DNA of 64,000 nt, taken from positions 1 to 64,000 of the forward strand of contig NZ_VPFD01000002.1 of the NCBI RefSeq assembly GCF_008014745.1, written 5' to 3'. Positions 28,510-38,111 of this stretch are shown here, piece after piece. Origin of the DNA: Massilia arenae. GTDB lineage: Bacteria > Pseudomonadota > Gammaproteobacteria > Burkholderiales > Burkholderiaceae_D. The position numbers and the translations under genes were made by a program. The notes below the pieces were generated by a model that was not told where the DNA came from, did not search any database, and saw only the letters and a program-made list of their open reading frames with translations. How positions within the stretch are numbered: position 1 is the stretch's first letter; each line of letters starts with the position of its first letter.

Positions 28510-29736
28510 ATGAATAACCAACCAGAACTGGGCAAAACAAAGGGTCTGTTGCAGGGCAAGCTGCGCGTGATCGTCGCTGCGCTGGCGCTTGCCGGCGTGG
28601 TCGGCGCCGGTGTGACCGGCTGCGCCGACGCCAATAGCAACGATGCACCGGCCGCACCTCCGGCGCCGCCGGTATCCGCCGCCGTGGTCCTGCAAAAACC
28701 CGTCCTCGAGACCCAGGAATTCTCGGGCCGCCTGGAAGCGATCGACGTGGTCGAGATCCGTTCGCGCGTCTCGGGCTACATCACCGCCGTCAATTTCAAG
28801 CCGGGCGCCGAAGTCAAGAAGGGCGACGTGCTGTTCGTGATCGACCCGCGTCCTTACCAGGCCGAGTCCGACCGCACCCAGGCCGCCGCCGCCGCCGCCC
28901 GCGCTCGCGCCGACCTGGCACGCCTGGAGCTGCAGCGCGCCGAGCGCCTGCTGGCCGATAAAGCCATCGCCCAGCGCGAATTCGACGAACGCGACGCCGG
29001 CCAGAAGGAACTCGACGCCACTGCCCGCGCCGCCGCCGCCGAACACGAAGCCGCGCGCCTGAACCTGGCTTATACCCGCGTCACCGCCCCGATCGACGGC
29101 CGCGTCTCGAAAGCCGAGATCACCCTCGGCAACCTGGTCGACGCCAGCGCGGTACTGACCTCGGTGGTGTCGCTGGACCGCATCTACGCCAGCTTCGACG
29201 GCGACGAAAACACCTATCTGCGCGTGAGCCGCCGCACCCACGCCGGCCAGCCGGTCGACGTCAAGGTCGGCCTGGCCGGCGAGGACGGCTTCCCGCACAG
29301 CGGCAAGCTCGAATTCGTCGACAACCAGCTCGATAGCCGCAGTGGCAGCGTGCGCATGCGCGCCACCCTGGCCAACGCCGACCGCCAGCTGGCGCCAGGC
29401 CTGTTCGCCCGCGTCCAGATCGCCGGCGGCGCGCCGAGCCAGCAGATCCTGATCCAGGACCGCGCCATCAACACCGACCAGGACCGCAAATTCGTCTACG
29501 TGGTCGACAAAGAGGGCAAGGCCGAATACCGCGCCGTCAAGCTCGGACCGCTGGACGATGGCTTGCGCGTGGTGCGCGAAGGCCTGAAACCGGGCGAGAA
29601 GATCGTCGTCAACGGCCTGCAGCGCGTGCGTCCCGGCGCGCCGATCGCCGCCCAAACCGTGCCGATGGTGGCCCCCGCGGCCGCAGCCCCGGCGGCCAAG
29701 GACGCCAAAGTGGCGCTGGCCGACGTCAAGGAGTAA
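28510..29736 (+). CDS. RND efflux periplasmic adaptor subunit (MexA/AcrA type lipoprotein)
   Basis: 408 residues. Signal sequence with lipobox VTGC near residue 37, then barrel-sandwich halves (RSRVSGYITAVNFKPGAEVKKGDVLFVIDPRPYQ and RVTAPIDGRVSKAEITLGNLV) around an alpha-helical hairpin rich in Ala, Arg and Glu, and a beta-barrel/membrane-proximal part with LAPGLFARVQI. It links the inner membrane pump to the outer membrane channel. First gene of a three-gene operon; six bases to the pump gene. The nearest subgroup by sequence feel is MexE-like. Confidence 0.93.
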   Translation: MNNQPELGKTKGLLQGKLRVIVAALALAGVVGAGVTGCADANSNDAPAAPPAPPVSAAVVLQKPVLETQEFSGRLEAIDVVEIRSRVSGYITAVNFKPGAEVKKGDVLFVIDPRPYQAESDRTQAAAAAARARADLARLELQRAERLLADKAIAQREFDERDAGQKELDATARAAAAEHEAARLNLAYTRVTAPIDGRVSKAEITLGNLVDASAVLTSVVSLDRIYASFDGDENTYLRVSRRTHAGQPVDVKVGLAGEDGFPHSGKLEFVDNQLDSRSGSVRMRATLANADRQLAPGLFARVQIAGGAPSQQILIQDRAINTDQDRKFVYVVDKEGKAEYRAVKLGPLDDGLRVVREGLKPGEKIVVNGLQRVRPGAPIAAQTVPMVAPAAAAPAAKDAKVALADVKE

Positions 29737-29742
29737 TCGAAC

Positions 29743-32700
29743 ATGAACTTTTCCAGATTCTTTGTCGACAAGCCGATCTTCGCGGCGGTGCTGTCGGTGA
29801 TCATCTTCGTCGGCGGCCTGATTTCGATCTTCCAGCTGCCGATCTCGGAGTACCCGGAAGTGGTGCCTCCATCGGTGGTGGTGCGCGCCCAGTATCCGGG
29901 CGCGAACCCGAAGGTGATCGCCGAAACGGTGGCCACGCCGCTTGAAGAACAGATCAACGGCGTCGAGGACATGCTGTACATGTCCTCGCAAAACACCTCG
30001 GATGGCGCGCTGATGCTGACCGTCACCTTCAAGATCGGCACCAACGTCGAGCAGGCCGAGACCGCGGTGCAGAACCGGGTCCAGCGCGCCTTGCCGCGCC
30101 TGCCGGAAGAGGTGCGCCAGATCGGTGTGACCACGGTGAAATCGTCGCCCAACATCACCATGGTGGTGCACCTGAATTCGCCCAATGGCCAATACGATGA
30201 CCTGTACCTGCGCAACTACGCGGTGCTGAACGTCAAGGACCAGCTGGCCCGCATCAATGGCATGGGCGAGGTGCAGCTGTTCGGTTCCGGCGAATACGCG
30301 ATGCGGGTCTGGCTCGATCCGCAGAAGGTGGCGGCGCGCAACCTGACCGCGGGCGACGTCGTCGAGGCGATCCGCGAACAGAACGTGCAGGTCGCGGCCG
30401 GCGTGATCGGCCAGGGTCCGGCCAAGGACGCCGACTTCCAGCTGACCGTCAACACGGTGGGCCGCCTGCAGAGCGTCGAGGAATTCGGCGACATCGTCTT
30501 GAAGACCAATGCAGACGGCGGCACCACCCTGCTCAAGGACGTGGCGCGCCTGGAACTCGGTTCCAGCTCGTATGCACTGCGCTCGCTGCTGAACAACAAG
30601 TCGGCGGTGGCGATCCCGATCTTCGCCGCCCCTGGCGCCAACGACCTGCAATTATCAAGCGACGTGCGCGCCACGATGGACGAGCTGGCGAAGGACTTCC
30701 CGCAGGGCGTCGAGTATTCGATCGTGTATGACCCGACCCAGTTCGTGCGCGAATCGATCGATTCGGTGGTCAAGACCCTGCTCGAAGCCGTGGTGCTGGT
30801 GGCGCTGGTCGTCATCATCTTCCTGCAAACCTGGCGCGCCTCGATCATCCCGCTGCTGGCGGTGCCGGTCTCGGTGGTCGGTACCTTCGCCGTGATGCTG
30901 GCCTTCGGCTTCTCGATCAACACCCTGTCGCTGTTCGGCCTGGTGCTGGCCATCGGCATCGTGGTCGACGATGCGATCGTGGTGGTGGAAAACGTCGAAC
31001 GGAATATCGCCAATGGCTTGACGCCGCACGATGCGACCATCCAGGCGATGAAGGAAGTCTCCGGTCCAATCATCGCCATCGCGCTGGTGCTGTGCGCCGT
31101 GTTCGTGCCGATCGCCTTCGTGGCGGGCCTGACCGGCCAGTTCTACCGCCAGTTCGCCCTGACCATCGCGATTTCGACCGTGATCTCGGCCTTCGTGTCG
31201 CTGACCCTGGCGCCGGCCCTGTCGGCCTCGATCCTGCAGCCGCATCATGCGCCGAAGGACCGCCTGACGCGCATGATCGACGCCGTGTTCGGCCGTTTCT
31301 TTGGCGTGTTCAACCGCTTCTTCGCCCGTTCGTCCGAGAAGTACGAAGACGGCGTGAAGGGCGTCCTGCGCCGCAAGACCGCCGCCATCGGCGTCTACCT
31401 GGCGCTGGCCGTGGCCGCCGTGTTCATGTTCAAGGCGGTGCCGCCGGGCTTCGTGCCGCAGCAGGATAAAGCCTACCTGATCGGCTTCGCCCAGCTGCCG
31501 GACGCCGCTTCGCTCGACCGTACCGAAGCCGTGATCCGCCAGATGTCGTCCATCGCCAAGGAAATCCCTGGCGTGGAATCGTCGATCGCCTTCCCGGGCC
31601 TGTCGATCAACGGCTTCACCAATGCGCCGAACGCCGGCATCGTGTTCACCAGCCTGAAGCCGTTCAAGGATCGCAAGGGCAAGGACATGAGCGCGGACGC
31701 CATCGCGGCCGAGATCAACAAGCGCATGGGCGCCGTCGAAGACGCCTTCGTGCTGGTGCTGTCGCCACCGCCGGTGAACGGCCTGGGCACCACCGGCGGC
31801 TTCAAGATGATGATCGAAGACCGCGGCAACGTCGGCTACGACGAGTTGAACAACGCGGTGCAGGCCGTGCAGGCACGCGCCTGGCAGACCCCTGAGCTGG
31901 CCGGCGTGTTCTCGGGCTTCCAGATCAACGTGCCGCAGCTGTTCGCCGACATCGACCGCGTGAAAGCCAAGCAGCTGGGCGTGCCGCTGTCCGCGATCAA
32001 CCAGACCTTGCAGGTGAATCTGGGTTCGGTGTACGTGAACGACTTCAACCAGTTCGGCCGTACCTACCAGGTGCGCGTGCAGGCTGACGCCGAGTTCCGT
32101 TCGCACCGCGAGCAGATCGAACAGCTGAAGGTGCGCAGCAATACCGGCGAGATGATTCCGCTGTCGTCGGTGATGCGCGTGAAGGACACCTATGGTCCGG
32201 ACCGCGTGACGCGCTACAACGGCTATGTGTCGGCTGAGCTCAATGGCGGCGCCGCTCCGGGCGTGTCGTCGGGCCAGGCGCAAGCCATCATGGAACAGAT
32301 CGCGAAAGAGACGCTGCCGAAGGGCGTGTCGTATGAATGGACCGAGCTGACCTACCAGGACATCCTGTCCGGTAACACCATGATCTATGTGTTCCCGCTG
32401 TGCGTGCTGCTGGTGTTCCTGGTGCTGGCCGCCCAGTACGAAAGCTGGACCCTGCCGCTGTCGGTGATCCTGATCGTGCCGATGTCGATCCTGTGCGCGC
32501 TGGCCGGCGTCAAGCTGTCGGGTGGCGACAACAACGTCTTCACCCAGATCGCCCTGTTCGTGCTGGTGGGGCTGGCCTCGAAGAACGCGATCCTGATCGT
32601 GGAATTCGCCCGAGAACTCGAAGACCATGGCCGCAGCGTGATCGACGCCGCCCTGGAAGCTTCCCGCCTGCGTCTGCGTCCGATCCTGATGACGTCGATC

Positions 32701-32922
32701 GCCTTCATCGCCGGCGTGGTGCCGCTGGTGTTCTCGAGCGGCGCCGGCGCCGAGATGCGCCACGCGATCGGTATCGCCGTGTTCTGGGGCATGCTGGGCG
32801 TGACCTTCTTCGGCCTGTTCCTGACGCCGCTGTTCTACGTGCTGCTGCGCATGCTGGCCAAGCGCTTTGAAAAACCTGCGAAGGCGCCCGCCGTGGCGCA
32901 TAGCACGGAAGGAGTACATTGA
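29743..32922 (+). CDS. RND multidrug efflux pump, HAE1 family (MexF/AcrB type)
   Basis: 1059 residues, normal length, with twelve membrane helices and two large periplasmic loops. The start MNFSRFFVDKPIFAAVLSV is typical. The proton-relay pair Asp-Asp in helix 4 (GIVVDDAIVVVENVERN) and the helix 10 Lys region (ALFVLVGLASKNAILIVEFARE) are present. Uses the proton gradient to expel drugs or other hydrophobic compounds; the substrate range cannot be read from sequence. One base separates its stop from the next start. Confidence 0.95.
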   Translation: MNFSRFFVDKPIFAAVLSVIIFVGGLISIFQLPISEYPEVVPPSVVVRAQYPGANPKVIAETVATPLEEQINGVEDMLYMSSQNTSDGALMLTVTFKIGTNVEQAETAVQNRVQRALPRLPEEVRQIGVTTVKSSPNITMVVHLNSPNGQYDDLYLRNYAVLNVKDQLARINGMGEVQLFGSGEYAMRVWLDPQKVAARNLTAGDVVEAIREQNVQVAAGVIGQGPAKDADFQLTVNTVGRLQSVEEFGDIVLKTNADGGTTLLKDVARLELGSSSYALRSLLNNKSAVAIPIFAAPGANDLQLSSDVRATMDELAKDFPQGVEYSIVYDPTQFVRESIDSVVKTLLEAVVLVALVVIIFLQTWRASIIPLLAVPVSVVGTFAVMLAFGFSINTLSLFGLVLAIGIVVDDAIVVVENVERNIANGLTPHDATIQAMKEVSGPIIAIALVLCAVFVPIAFVAGLTGQFYRQFALTIAISTVISAFVSLTLAPALSASILQPHHAPKDRLTRMIDAVFGRFFGVFNRFFARSSEKYEDGVKGVLRRKTAAIGVYLALAVAAVFMFKAVPPGFVPQQDKAYLIGFAQLPDAASLDRTEAVIRQMSSIAKEIPGVESSIAFPGLSINGFTNAPNAGIVFTSLKPFKDRKGKDMSADAIAAEINKRMGAVEDAFVLVLSPPPVNGLGTTGGFKMMIEDRGNVGYDELNNAVQAVQARAWQTPELAGVFSGFQINVPQLFADIDRVKAKQLGVPLSAINQTLQVNLGSVYVNDFNQFGRTYQVRVQADAEFRSHREQIEQLKVRSNTGEMIPLSSVMRVKDTYGPDRVTRYNGYVSAELNGGAAPGVSSGQAQAIMEQIAKETLPKGVSYEWTELTYQDILSGNTMIYVFPLCVLLVFLVLAAQYESWTLPLSVILIVPMSILCALAGVKLSGGDNNVFTQIALFVLVGLASKNAILIVEFARELEDHGRSVIDAALEASRLRLRPILMTSIAFIAGVVPLVFSSGAGAEMRHAIGIAVFWGMLGVTFFGLFLTPLFYVLLRMLAKRFEKPAKAPAVAHSTEGVH

Positions 32923-32923
32923 G

Positions 32924-34423
32924 ATGAATAATCCATTCATTCGACGCGGCGTCGCGCCGCTGCTGGCGGCACTGCTGCTCACCGCCTGCGCCACGCCGGA
33001 CTTCGTCCAGCCGCACGTCGCCACCCCGACCGCCTTCCGCGAGTCGCAGGCGCCGGCCGCGGCCGACGTGGAAGTGGCAGGCGTCGACGGCGCGCGCTGG
33101 AAGCCGGCGCAGCCGGCCGAAGCCCAGCCGCGCGGCCAGTGGTGGCTGGCCTTCAACGACCCGGCGCTCACCGCGCTGATCGAGGAAGCCGCCGCCAACA
33201 ACGCCAACCTGTCGGTCGCGGCCAGCCGCGTCAAGCAGGCGCGGGCCATCGCCGGCATCGCCGAAGCCGACCGCATCCCGCAAGTGGGCATCGGCATCGG
33301 CGCCCAGCGTGCACGCCTGTCGCCGCTGGAATCGAACCTGCCGCAGGGCACGGATACCGAAGCGCGCAACAGCTATACCGCGCGCCTCTCGGCCAGCTAC
33401 GAGGTCGACCTGTTCGGCCGCGTGGCGGCCGGCGTGTCGGCGGCGCGCGGCGACGCGGCGACCTCCGAGGCGAACTTCCGCTCGGTGCTGCTGGCGCTGC
33501 AGGCCGACGTGGCCCAGACCTATTTCAGGCTGCGCGCGCTGGACGCCGAACTCGTGACGGTGGACCAGACCGTGCGCCTGCGTGAAGAGAGCGTGGGCGT
33601 GACCCAGCGCCGCTTCGACCTGGGCGACATCGGCGAATTCGACCTGTCGCGCGCCCGCACCGAGCTGGCGACTGCCCGCGCCGAAGCGATTGGCGTGCAG
33701 CGCCAGCGCGCCACCACCGAGCACGCGCTTGCCGTCTTGCTGGGCAAGCCGGCGGCCGACTACGTGGCCGGCCCGAGCCCGCTGCTCGATGCGAGCCTGA
33801 TGCCGGCGATTCCCGCCGGCCTGCCGTCGTCGCTGCTGGAGCGCCGTCCCGACATCGTCGCCGCCCAGCGTGCGATGGAAGCGTCCAACGCCCGCATCGG
33901 CGTGGCGCGCGGCGCCATGTTCCCGGCGCTGACCATCAGCGCCGATGGCGGCGGCGTGGGTGGCGTGTTCTCCGAAGTGTTCAAGTGGAGCAGCCGCTCG
34001 TGGGTAGTCGGCGCGCTGGCATCGATGCCGCTGATCGACGGTGGCCGCAACCGCAACAACGTGCTGCGCAGCGAAGCAGCGCTCGAGGAATCGGTCGGCA
34101 CCTATCGCCAGAGCGTGCTGGTGGCGTTCGCCGAAGTCGAGGACAACCTGGCCGGCCTGCGCATCCTGGCCGGCCAGTCGGCCCAGATCGACGCCGCCGT
34201 GGTCTCGGCGCGCCGCTCGGCCGACCTGGCGCAGAAGCTGTACGACGCGGGCCGCTCGAGCTACCTGGAACTGCTCGATGCGCAGCGTAACCTGGCGGCG
34301 GTGGAACGCAGCGCGGTGCAGCTGCGCGGCGACCGTGCGCTGACGACTGTGGCGCTGATCCGGTCGCTGGGTGGCGGCTGGGATGCGGCGCAGGCGGGCA
34401 GTACGAACCTGGCACAGCGTTGA
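32924..34423 (+). CDS. RND efflux outer membrane channel lipoprotein (OprM/NodT family)
   Basis: 499 residues. Lipobox LLTAC at the N-terminus, then two repeated OEP domains with long helices and the beta-barrel segments ARLSASYEVDLFGRVAAGVSAARGD and SRSWVVGALASMPLIDGGRNRNN, which mark this family. Forms the trimeric TolC-like tunnel for the upstream pump. ATG at 32924 chosen for the lipoprotein signal and GAAGGAG upstream. Last gene of the operon. No local regulator is adjacent, unless the upstream LysR protein acts here. Confidence 0.94.
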   Translation: MNNPFIRRGVAPLLAALLLTACATPDFVQPHVATPTAFRESQAPAAADVEVAGVDGARWKPAQPAEAQPRGQWWLAFNDPALTALIEEAAANNANLSVAASRVKQARAIAGIAEADRIPQVGIGIGAQRARLSPLESNLPQGTDTEARNSYTARLSASYEVDLFGRVAAGVSAARGDAATSEANFRSVLLALQADVAQTYFRLRALDAELVTVDQTVRLREESVGVTQRRFDLGDIGEFDLSRARTELATARAEAIGVQRQRATTEHALAVLLGKPAADYVAGPSPLLDASLMPAIPAGLPSSLLERRPDIVAAQRAMEASNARIGVARGAMFPALTISADGGGVGGVFSEVFKWSSRSWVVGALASMPLIDGGRNRNNVLRSEAALEESVGTYRQSVLVAFAEVEDNLAGLRILAGQSAQIDAAVVSARRSADLAQKLYDAGRSSYLELLDAQRNLAAVERSAVQLRGDRALTTVALIRSLGGGWDAAQAGSTNLAQR

Positions 34424-34455
34424 TCTAAATACCCCTGGCGTTTGTTTTGCCCTTT

Positions 34456-34490
34456 GCGGCGGTGCGTGTGAGCGTACCGCCGCTTTTTTG
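34456..34490 (+). terminator. intrinsic terminator of the RND operon
   Basis: GCGGCGGT/ACCGCCGC stem with a 12-base loop followed by TTTTTT, 33 bases after the channel gene. The remaining 215 bases before the amylase start are A+T-richer, with a TTGACA at 34529 that may be part of the amylase promoter. Confidence 0.88.
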
Positions 34491-34704
34491 TTTGAGGTAG
34501 GAAAACTACATATTTCACCCAGATTCAGTTGACACACTTATCGTGCGCGCAGAGACTCTTCGTGTCGAACTCATCGGCGGCAAGGATTCTTGGAGAAAGA
34601 AGGTAGTTTATCTACCTCGCTGGTTGCTTCCGATGGGTGTGACGAGACGCTGATTTTTGAAGGAAAACCATCCCAACTGCAAAAAAATCGGAGGAGACAT
34701 AATA

Positions 34705-35976
34705 ATGAAGAAGAGCATCATCGTCATGCTGGCGGCAAGCGCCCTGGCTGTTTGCGTCGGCGCCAGCGCCGCCACCCCGCCGGCCCAGTCCGGTAACAGC
34801 CAGGCCGTTCTGCTGCAAGGCTTCCACTGGAACTCGTCGGGCTATCAAAGTCCGAACTGGTACAACACTCTGCTGGGCAATGTGGGCGATCTGAAAACGA
34901 TGGGATTCACCCACGTCTGGTTCCCGCCGGCGTCGGATTCCGCCGCGTCCCAGGGCTATCTGCCGCGCCAGCTCAATGTGCTGAGTTCCAGTTACGGCAG
35001 CTCGGCCGAGCTGACCAACGTCGTGCGCGCCTTCACCAACAACGGCATCAGGGCGGTGGCCGACATCGTGGTCAACCACCGCGTCGGCACCACCAACTGG
35101 TCGGACTTCACCAATCCCAACTGGACCCTGCACACGATCGTCAACAACGACGAGTGCAACTGCGGCCTGGGCAATCCCGACACCGCCCTCGGCTTCGACG
35201 GCGGCCGCGACCTCGACCACCGCAACGTAGGCGAAGTCCAGAAGGGCATCGTCACCTGGCTGAACCACACCCTGAAACCGGTGGGCTTTACCGGCATGCG
35301 GATCGACTACGTGCGCGGCTTCAGCCCGAGCTATGCCGGCCAGTACGCCAACGCCTTCGGCGCCGAATTCTGCGTCGGCGAGCTATGGAACGATATGAAC
35401 CTGAACAATATCGACGCCCACCGCCAGGAAATCATGAACTGGATTAACGGCACGGGCAACAGCTGCGGCGCCTTCGATTTCACCACCAAAGGCTTGCTCA
35501 ACGATGCGCTCGCGAACGGCAACTACTGGCGGCTGCGGGATTCGTCCGGCAAGCCGCAGGGCGCGCTCGGCTGGTGGCCGGCGATGTCGGTAACCTTCGT
35601 CGATAACCACGATACCGGCCCTTCCGAAAGCTGCGGCAATGGCCAGAACCACTGGTCGGTGCCGTGCGGTGCGGTGATGGAGGGGTATGCGTATGTGCTG
35701 AGCCATCCGGGCATTCCGACCGTGTATTACCCGCACATCTATAACTGGAACCTGAAGACGCCGATTTCGGCGCTGATGGCGGCGCGGCGTAGCGCGGGCG
35801 TGCATTCGACGTCGCCGGTGGCGATCCAACAGGCGACCCAGGGGCTGTATGCGGCGATTATAAATGGCAACACGCGTCAGCTGGCGATGAAGATCGGGCC
35901 GAATAGCTGGAGTCCGGCGGGGAGTGGGTGGGTGTTGCAGACGTCGGGGAATAATTACGCGGTCTGGATCAAGTAA
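34705..35976 (+). CDS. secreted alpha-amylase (glycoside hydrolase family 13)
   Basis: 423 residues. Signal peptide MKKSIIVMLAASALAVCVGA with cleavage near ASAA. The (beta/alpha)8 barrel carries the GH13 conserved regions: ADIVVNHR (region I), GMRIDYVRGF with nucleophile D201 (II), CVGELW with acid/base E226 (III) and FVDNHDTG with D303 (IV). Hydrolyses internal alpha-1,4 bonds of starch outside the cell. It has the compact domain C ending in NNYAVWIK, and no starch-binding module. ATG at 34705 follows GGAGGAG. Single gene. Confidence 0.93.
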   Translation: MKKSIIVMLAASALAVCVGASAATPPAQSGNSQAVLLQGFHWNSSGYQSPNWYNTLLGNVGDLKTMGFTHVWFPPASDSAASQGYLPRQLNVLSSSYGSSAELTNVVRAFTNNGIRAVADIVVNHRVGTTNWSDFTNPNWTLHTIVNNDECNCGLGNPDTALGFDGGRDLDHRNVGEVQKGIVTWLNHTLKPVGFTGMRIDYVRGFSPSYAGQYANAFGAEFCVGELWNDMNLNNIDAHRQEIMNWINGTGNSCGAFDFTTKGLLNDALANGNYWRLRDSSGKPQGALGWWPAMSVTFVDNHDTGPSESCGNGQNHWSVPCGAVMEGYAYVLSHPGIPTVYYPHIYNWNLKTPISALMAARRSAGVHSTSPVAIQQATQGLYAAIINGNTRQLAMKIGPNSWSPAGSGWVLQTSGNNYAVWIK

Positions 35977-35990
35977 GATCCGTCTCTGAA

Positions 35991-36018
35991 CCGGCTGCCA
36001 CGCGGTGGCCGGCTTCCT
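35991..36018 (+). terminator. probable terminator of the amylase gene
   Basis: CCGG and GCCAC pair with GTGGC and CCGG around GCG, followed by CTTCCTTTCT. It lies 15 bases after the stop. The T tract is broken, so this is less certain than the other terminators. Confidence 0.5.
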
Positions 36019-36075
36019 TTCTAAGCAAAAAATCAGCGATACGTGCAAATCCGGCCAGCGATACACCCGGATGGA

Positions 36076-36270
36076 TTATTCTTTCCATGGTTTCTTGCCA
36101 GGCCTGCGAACCTGACTGTCCTCGATACGCTGGCGCAGATAGGCCCGGATGTCTTCAGGCGTATGCCCATTTCCATTTTGCAGCATCTCCGCCTTTGCTT
36201 GACGCGCCTGTGCAACGAAAGCCGCGCGCTGCTCGAGTTCTTCGGGAAGTTTGAATGACGTTGTTGACAT
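36076..36270 (-). CDS. short CopG/RHH antitoxin-like protein, probably internally deleted
   Basis: 64 residues from ATG 36270 behind AAGGTG. The N-terminus MSTTSFKLPEELEQR resembles the first strand of CopG-like ribbon-helix-helix antitoxins, and the C-terminal part (DIRAYLRQRIEDS then PGKKPW) resembles their tail. As I recall the family, about 25-30 residues of the helix-turn-helix core normally lie between; here the two parts join directly at QRA. No toxin gene is adjacent on either side. It is therefore likely a decayed or repurposed orphan; the family call is from memory and moderate. Confidence 0.55.
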   Translation of the reverse strand: MSTTSFKLPEELEQRAAFVAQARQAKAEMLQNGNGHTPEDIRAYLRQRIEDSQVRRPGKKPWKE

Positions 36271-36361
36271 GATATGAATCACCTTATTTCGATGTTCCTA
36301 AGGTAGCGCGTTGGCGGCCGGGTTTCAAGCTGTCAGGTCTGCCTATCGCTACAATGCCTCC

Positions 36362-36871
36362 ATGCAGAACGCAACCGTCCCCACTCTCACCGGCCTGGCG
36401 CCGGTTCTCGATGCCGGCGTGCGCATCCTTGTCCTGGGCAGCTTCCCTGGCGCCGCTTCACTGGCCGCTGGCCAGTATTACGCCCATCCGCGCAACCAGT
36501 TCTGGCGCCTGATCTCCAGCGTCGTGGACGAGGACCTGGCGGCGCTGCCTTACGCCGAACGCCTGCCGCGCCTGCTGGCGCATGGCATCGGCCTGTGGGA
36601 CGTGCTGGGCGAGTGCGAGCGGGTCGGCAGTCTGGATTCGGCGATCCGCAAGCCGGCTGCCAATGACTTCGACCGACTGCGCGAGCTGTGCCCCTTGCTC
36701 GAGACGGTCGGCTTCAACGGTCAGGCCTCGGGCAAGTTCGCGCCGCAATTCGCAGCAGCTGCTTATCGTACGGTCGTGTTGCCATCGAGTTCGCCGGCGC
36801 ATATGGCGATGTCGTTCGAACAGAAGCTGGATGTGTGGTCGCGACTCCGAAGCGACCAGCAGCGCGGCTAG
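36362..36871 (+). CDS. hypoxanthine/uracil DNA glycosylase of the Mug-like superfamily (DNA-deoxyinosine glycosylase)
   Basis: 169 residues from ATG 36362. LVLGSFPGAASLAAGQYYAH, HPRNQFWRLIS and LPSSSPAHM are the blocks of family 6 glycosylases (HDG) in the uracil-DNA glycosylase superfamily, which excise deaminated bases such as hypoxanthine. The overlap with the gene on the other strand is four bases (convergent ends). Repairs DNA in the cytoplasm; no operon partner. Confidence 0.85.
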   Translation: MQNATVPTLTGLAPVLDAGVRILVLGSFPGAASLAAGQYYAHPRNQFWRLISSVVDEDLAALPYAERLPRLLAHGIGLWDVLGECERVGSLDSAIRKPAANDFDRLRELCPLLETVGFNGQASGKFAPQFAAAAYRTVVLPSSSPAHMAMSFEQKLDVWSRLRSDQQRG

Positions 36872-38043
36872 CGAAGCCGCGTCCCCGTCGTCGCCACCTT
36901 GCGCAAATGCGCCAGCTTGGCCGAATACACCTCCCGCATATCCCCCCGCGTGCTGTGATCCACCGCCAGCGCAATATGCTCACGCGCGTCGCCCAGATGC
37001 CCGAGCCTCAAGTGTGCGATCCCCAGCCAGAACCTGAACTCGTCGTTATACGGCGCCCGTTTCACCTCGCGTGCGAAGTCGACGACGGCCTGGTCGAAGT
37101 CGCCCGCCTTGAGCGCCACCATGCCCTTATCAAAATAATGATACGGCGGCGTCGGTTCGATCGACGCGATCCTTTTGGCCAGCGCCTGCGCTTCCAGCGG
37201 CCGGCCCAGCGTCAGCAGCAGCGGCTCCAGGTTGCGCAGCACCGACAGGTTCTCGGGCTCGCGCGCCAGCGCGGCCTGGAAGGTGCGCTCGGCCAGCGCC
37301 AGTTCGCCGTGGCGGTGGTAGATCACGGCCAGCGTATTGAGCGTGGTCGCCGTTCCGGGACGCGCCGCCACCGCCGCGCGTGCCCACCAGTAGGCGTCAT
37401 CGATGCGGTCCTGTATCAGCGCTTCGGCGGCGCGGTTGTTCAGGTAGAGGGCGACGACGTCTTCTTCTTCGAGCTCGCGGGTGCGCAGGCTCGCGGCTTC
37501 GTCGCGGGGGATGAAATCGACCACCAGCACCCGTTCGGGGTCGTAGCCGCGCAGGACGTCGGATGCATGCTGTCCAAGGCCGATGTTGATGTGGGCGCTC
37601 GACAGGTAGATGCCGGCGGTGCGGCTCCAGCTGTCCGCTACCTCCACGCTCTGGAAGCGCACCGGCATCCCGAGTTCCTTCGCGAAGGCGGCCGTCATGA
37701 CGACCAGCGACAGGCAGTTGCCCATGCGAGCCTCATACGTTTCACTGGCGGTGCGCGTGATGCGCGATTCGTATTCGAGTTTCAGGTCGGTCTTGCTGTA
37801 CAGCGCGTCGAGCAGGCCCTGGCGCATGCCCTTGCTGCGCAGGCGCTGGGTGAAGGTGGCGCTGTGCAGGTAGTCGCGCATCGCGGGACTGAGCGTGAAC
37901 AGGTCTTGTGCGCCGACCGCTTCGGACGGTGGCGCGAAGTGCTCATCGGCGAACAGCGCGGGTGGCGGGGAGGTGGGGGCGGTGCTGGCGCAGCCGCCCA
38001 GCAGCAAGGACAGCGACAGCAGTCCGGTCACGAGGCGCTTCAT
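36868..38043 (-). CDS. TPR lipoprotein with an N-terminal transglutaminase-like domain
   Basis: 391 residues. Lipobox LLGGC at residues 14-18. A transglutaminase-like core follows (TASETYEARMGNCLSLVVMTAAFAKELGMPVRF) with the candidate catalytic Cys in GNC and a His in SSAHINIGL, then four or more tetratricopeptide repeats (TTLNTLAVIYHRHGELALAERTFQAALA and so on). Envelope-located, probably in the outer membrane or inner membrane periplasmic face. Role unknown; may process or scaffold a periplasmic protein. Confidence 0.8.
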   Translation of the reverse strand: MKRLVTGLLSLSLLLGGCASTAPTSPPPALFADEHFAPPSEAVGAQDLFTLSPAMRDYLHSATFTQRLRSKGMRQGLLDALYSKTDLKLEYESRITRTASETYEARMGNCLSLVVMTAAFAKELGMPVRFQSVEVADSWSRTAGIYLSSAHINIGLGQHASDVLRGYDPERVLVVDFIPRDEAASLRTRELEEEDVVALYLNNRAAEALIQDRIDDAYWWARAAVAARPGTATTLNTLAVIYHRHGELALAERTFQAALAREPENLSVLRNLEPLLLTLGRPLEAQALAKRIASIEPTPPYHYFDKGMVALKAGDFDQAVVDFAREVKRAPYNDEFRFWLGIAHLRLGHLGDAREHIALAVDHSTRGDMREVYSAKLAHLRKVATTGTRLR

Positions 38044-38111
38044 GTCTCCTCCCTGTACGCGCGGGTATTTACATCCCAGTATCCGCTTGCGTCAGGCAGA
38101 AGTAAAGTGCG

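Noticed and set aside
28504..33369. Long antisense ORFs (715 and 904 codons) opposite the RND operon
   Set aside because: Same shadow effect; the plus strand carries complete adaptor, pump and channel genes.
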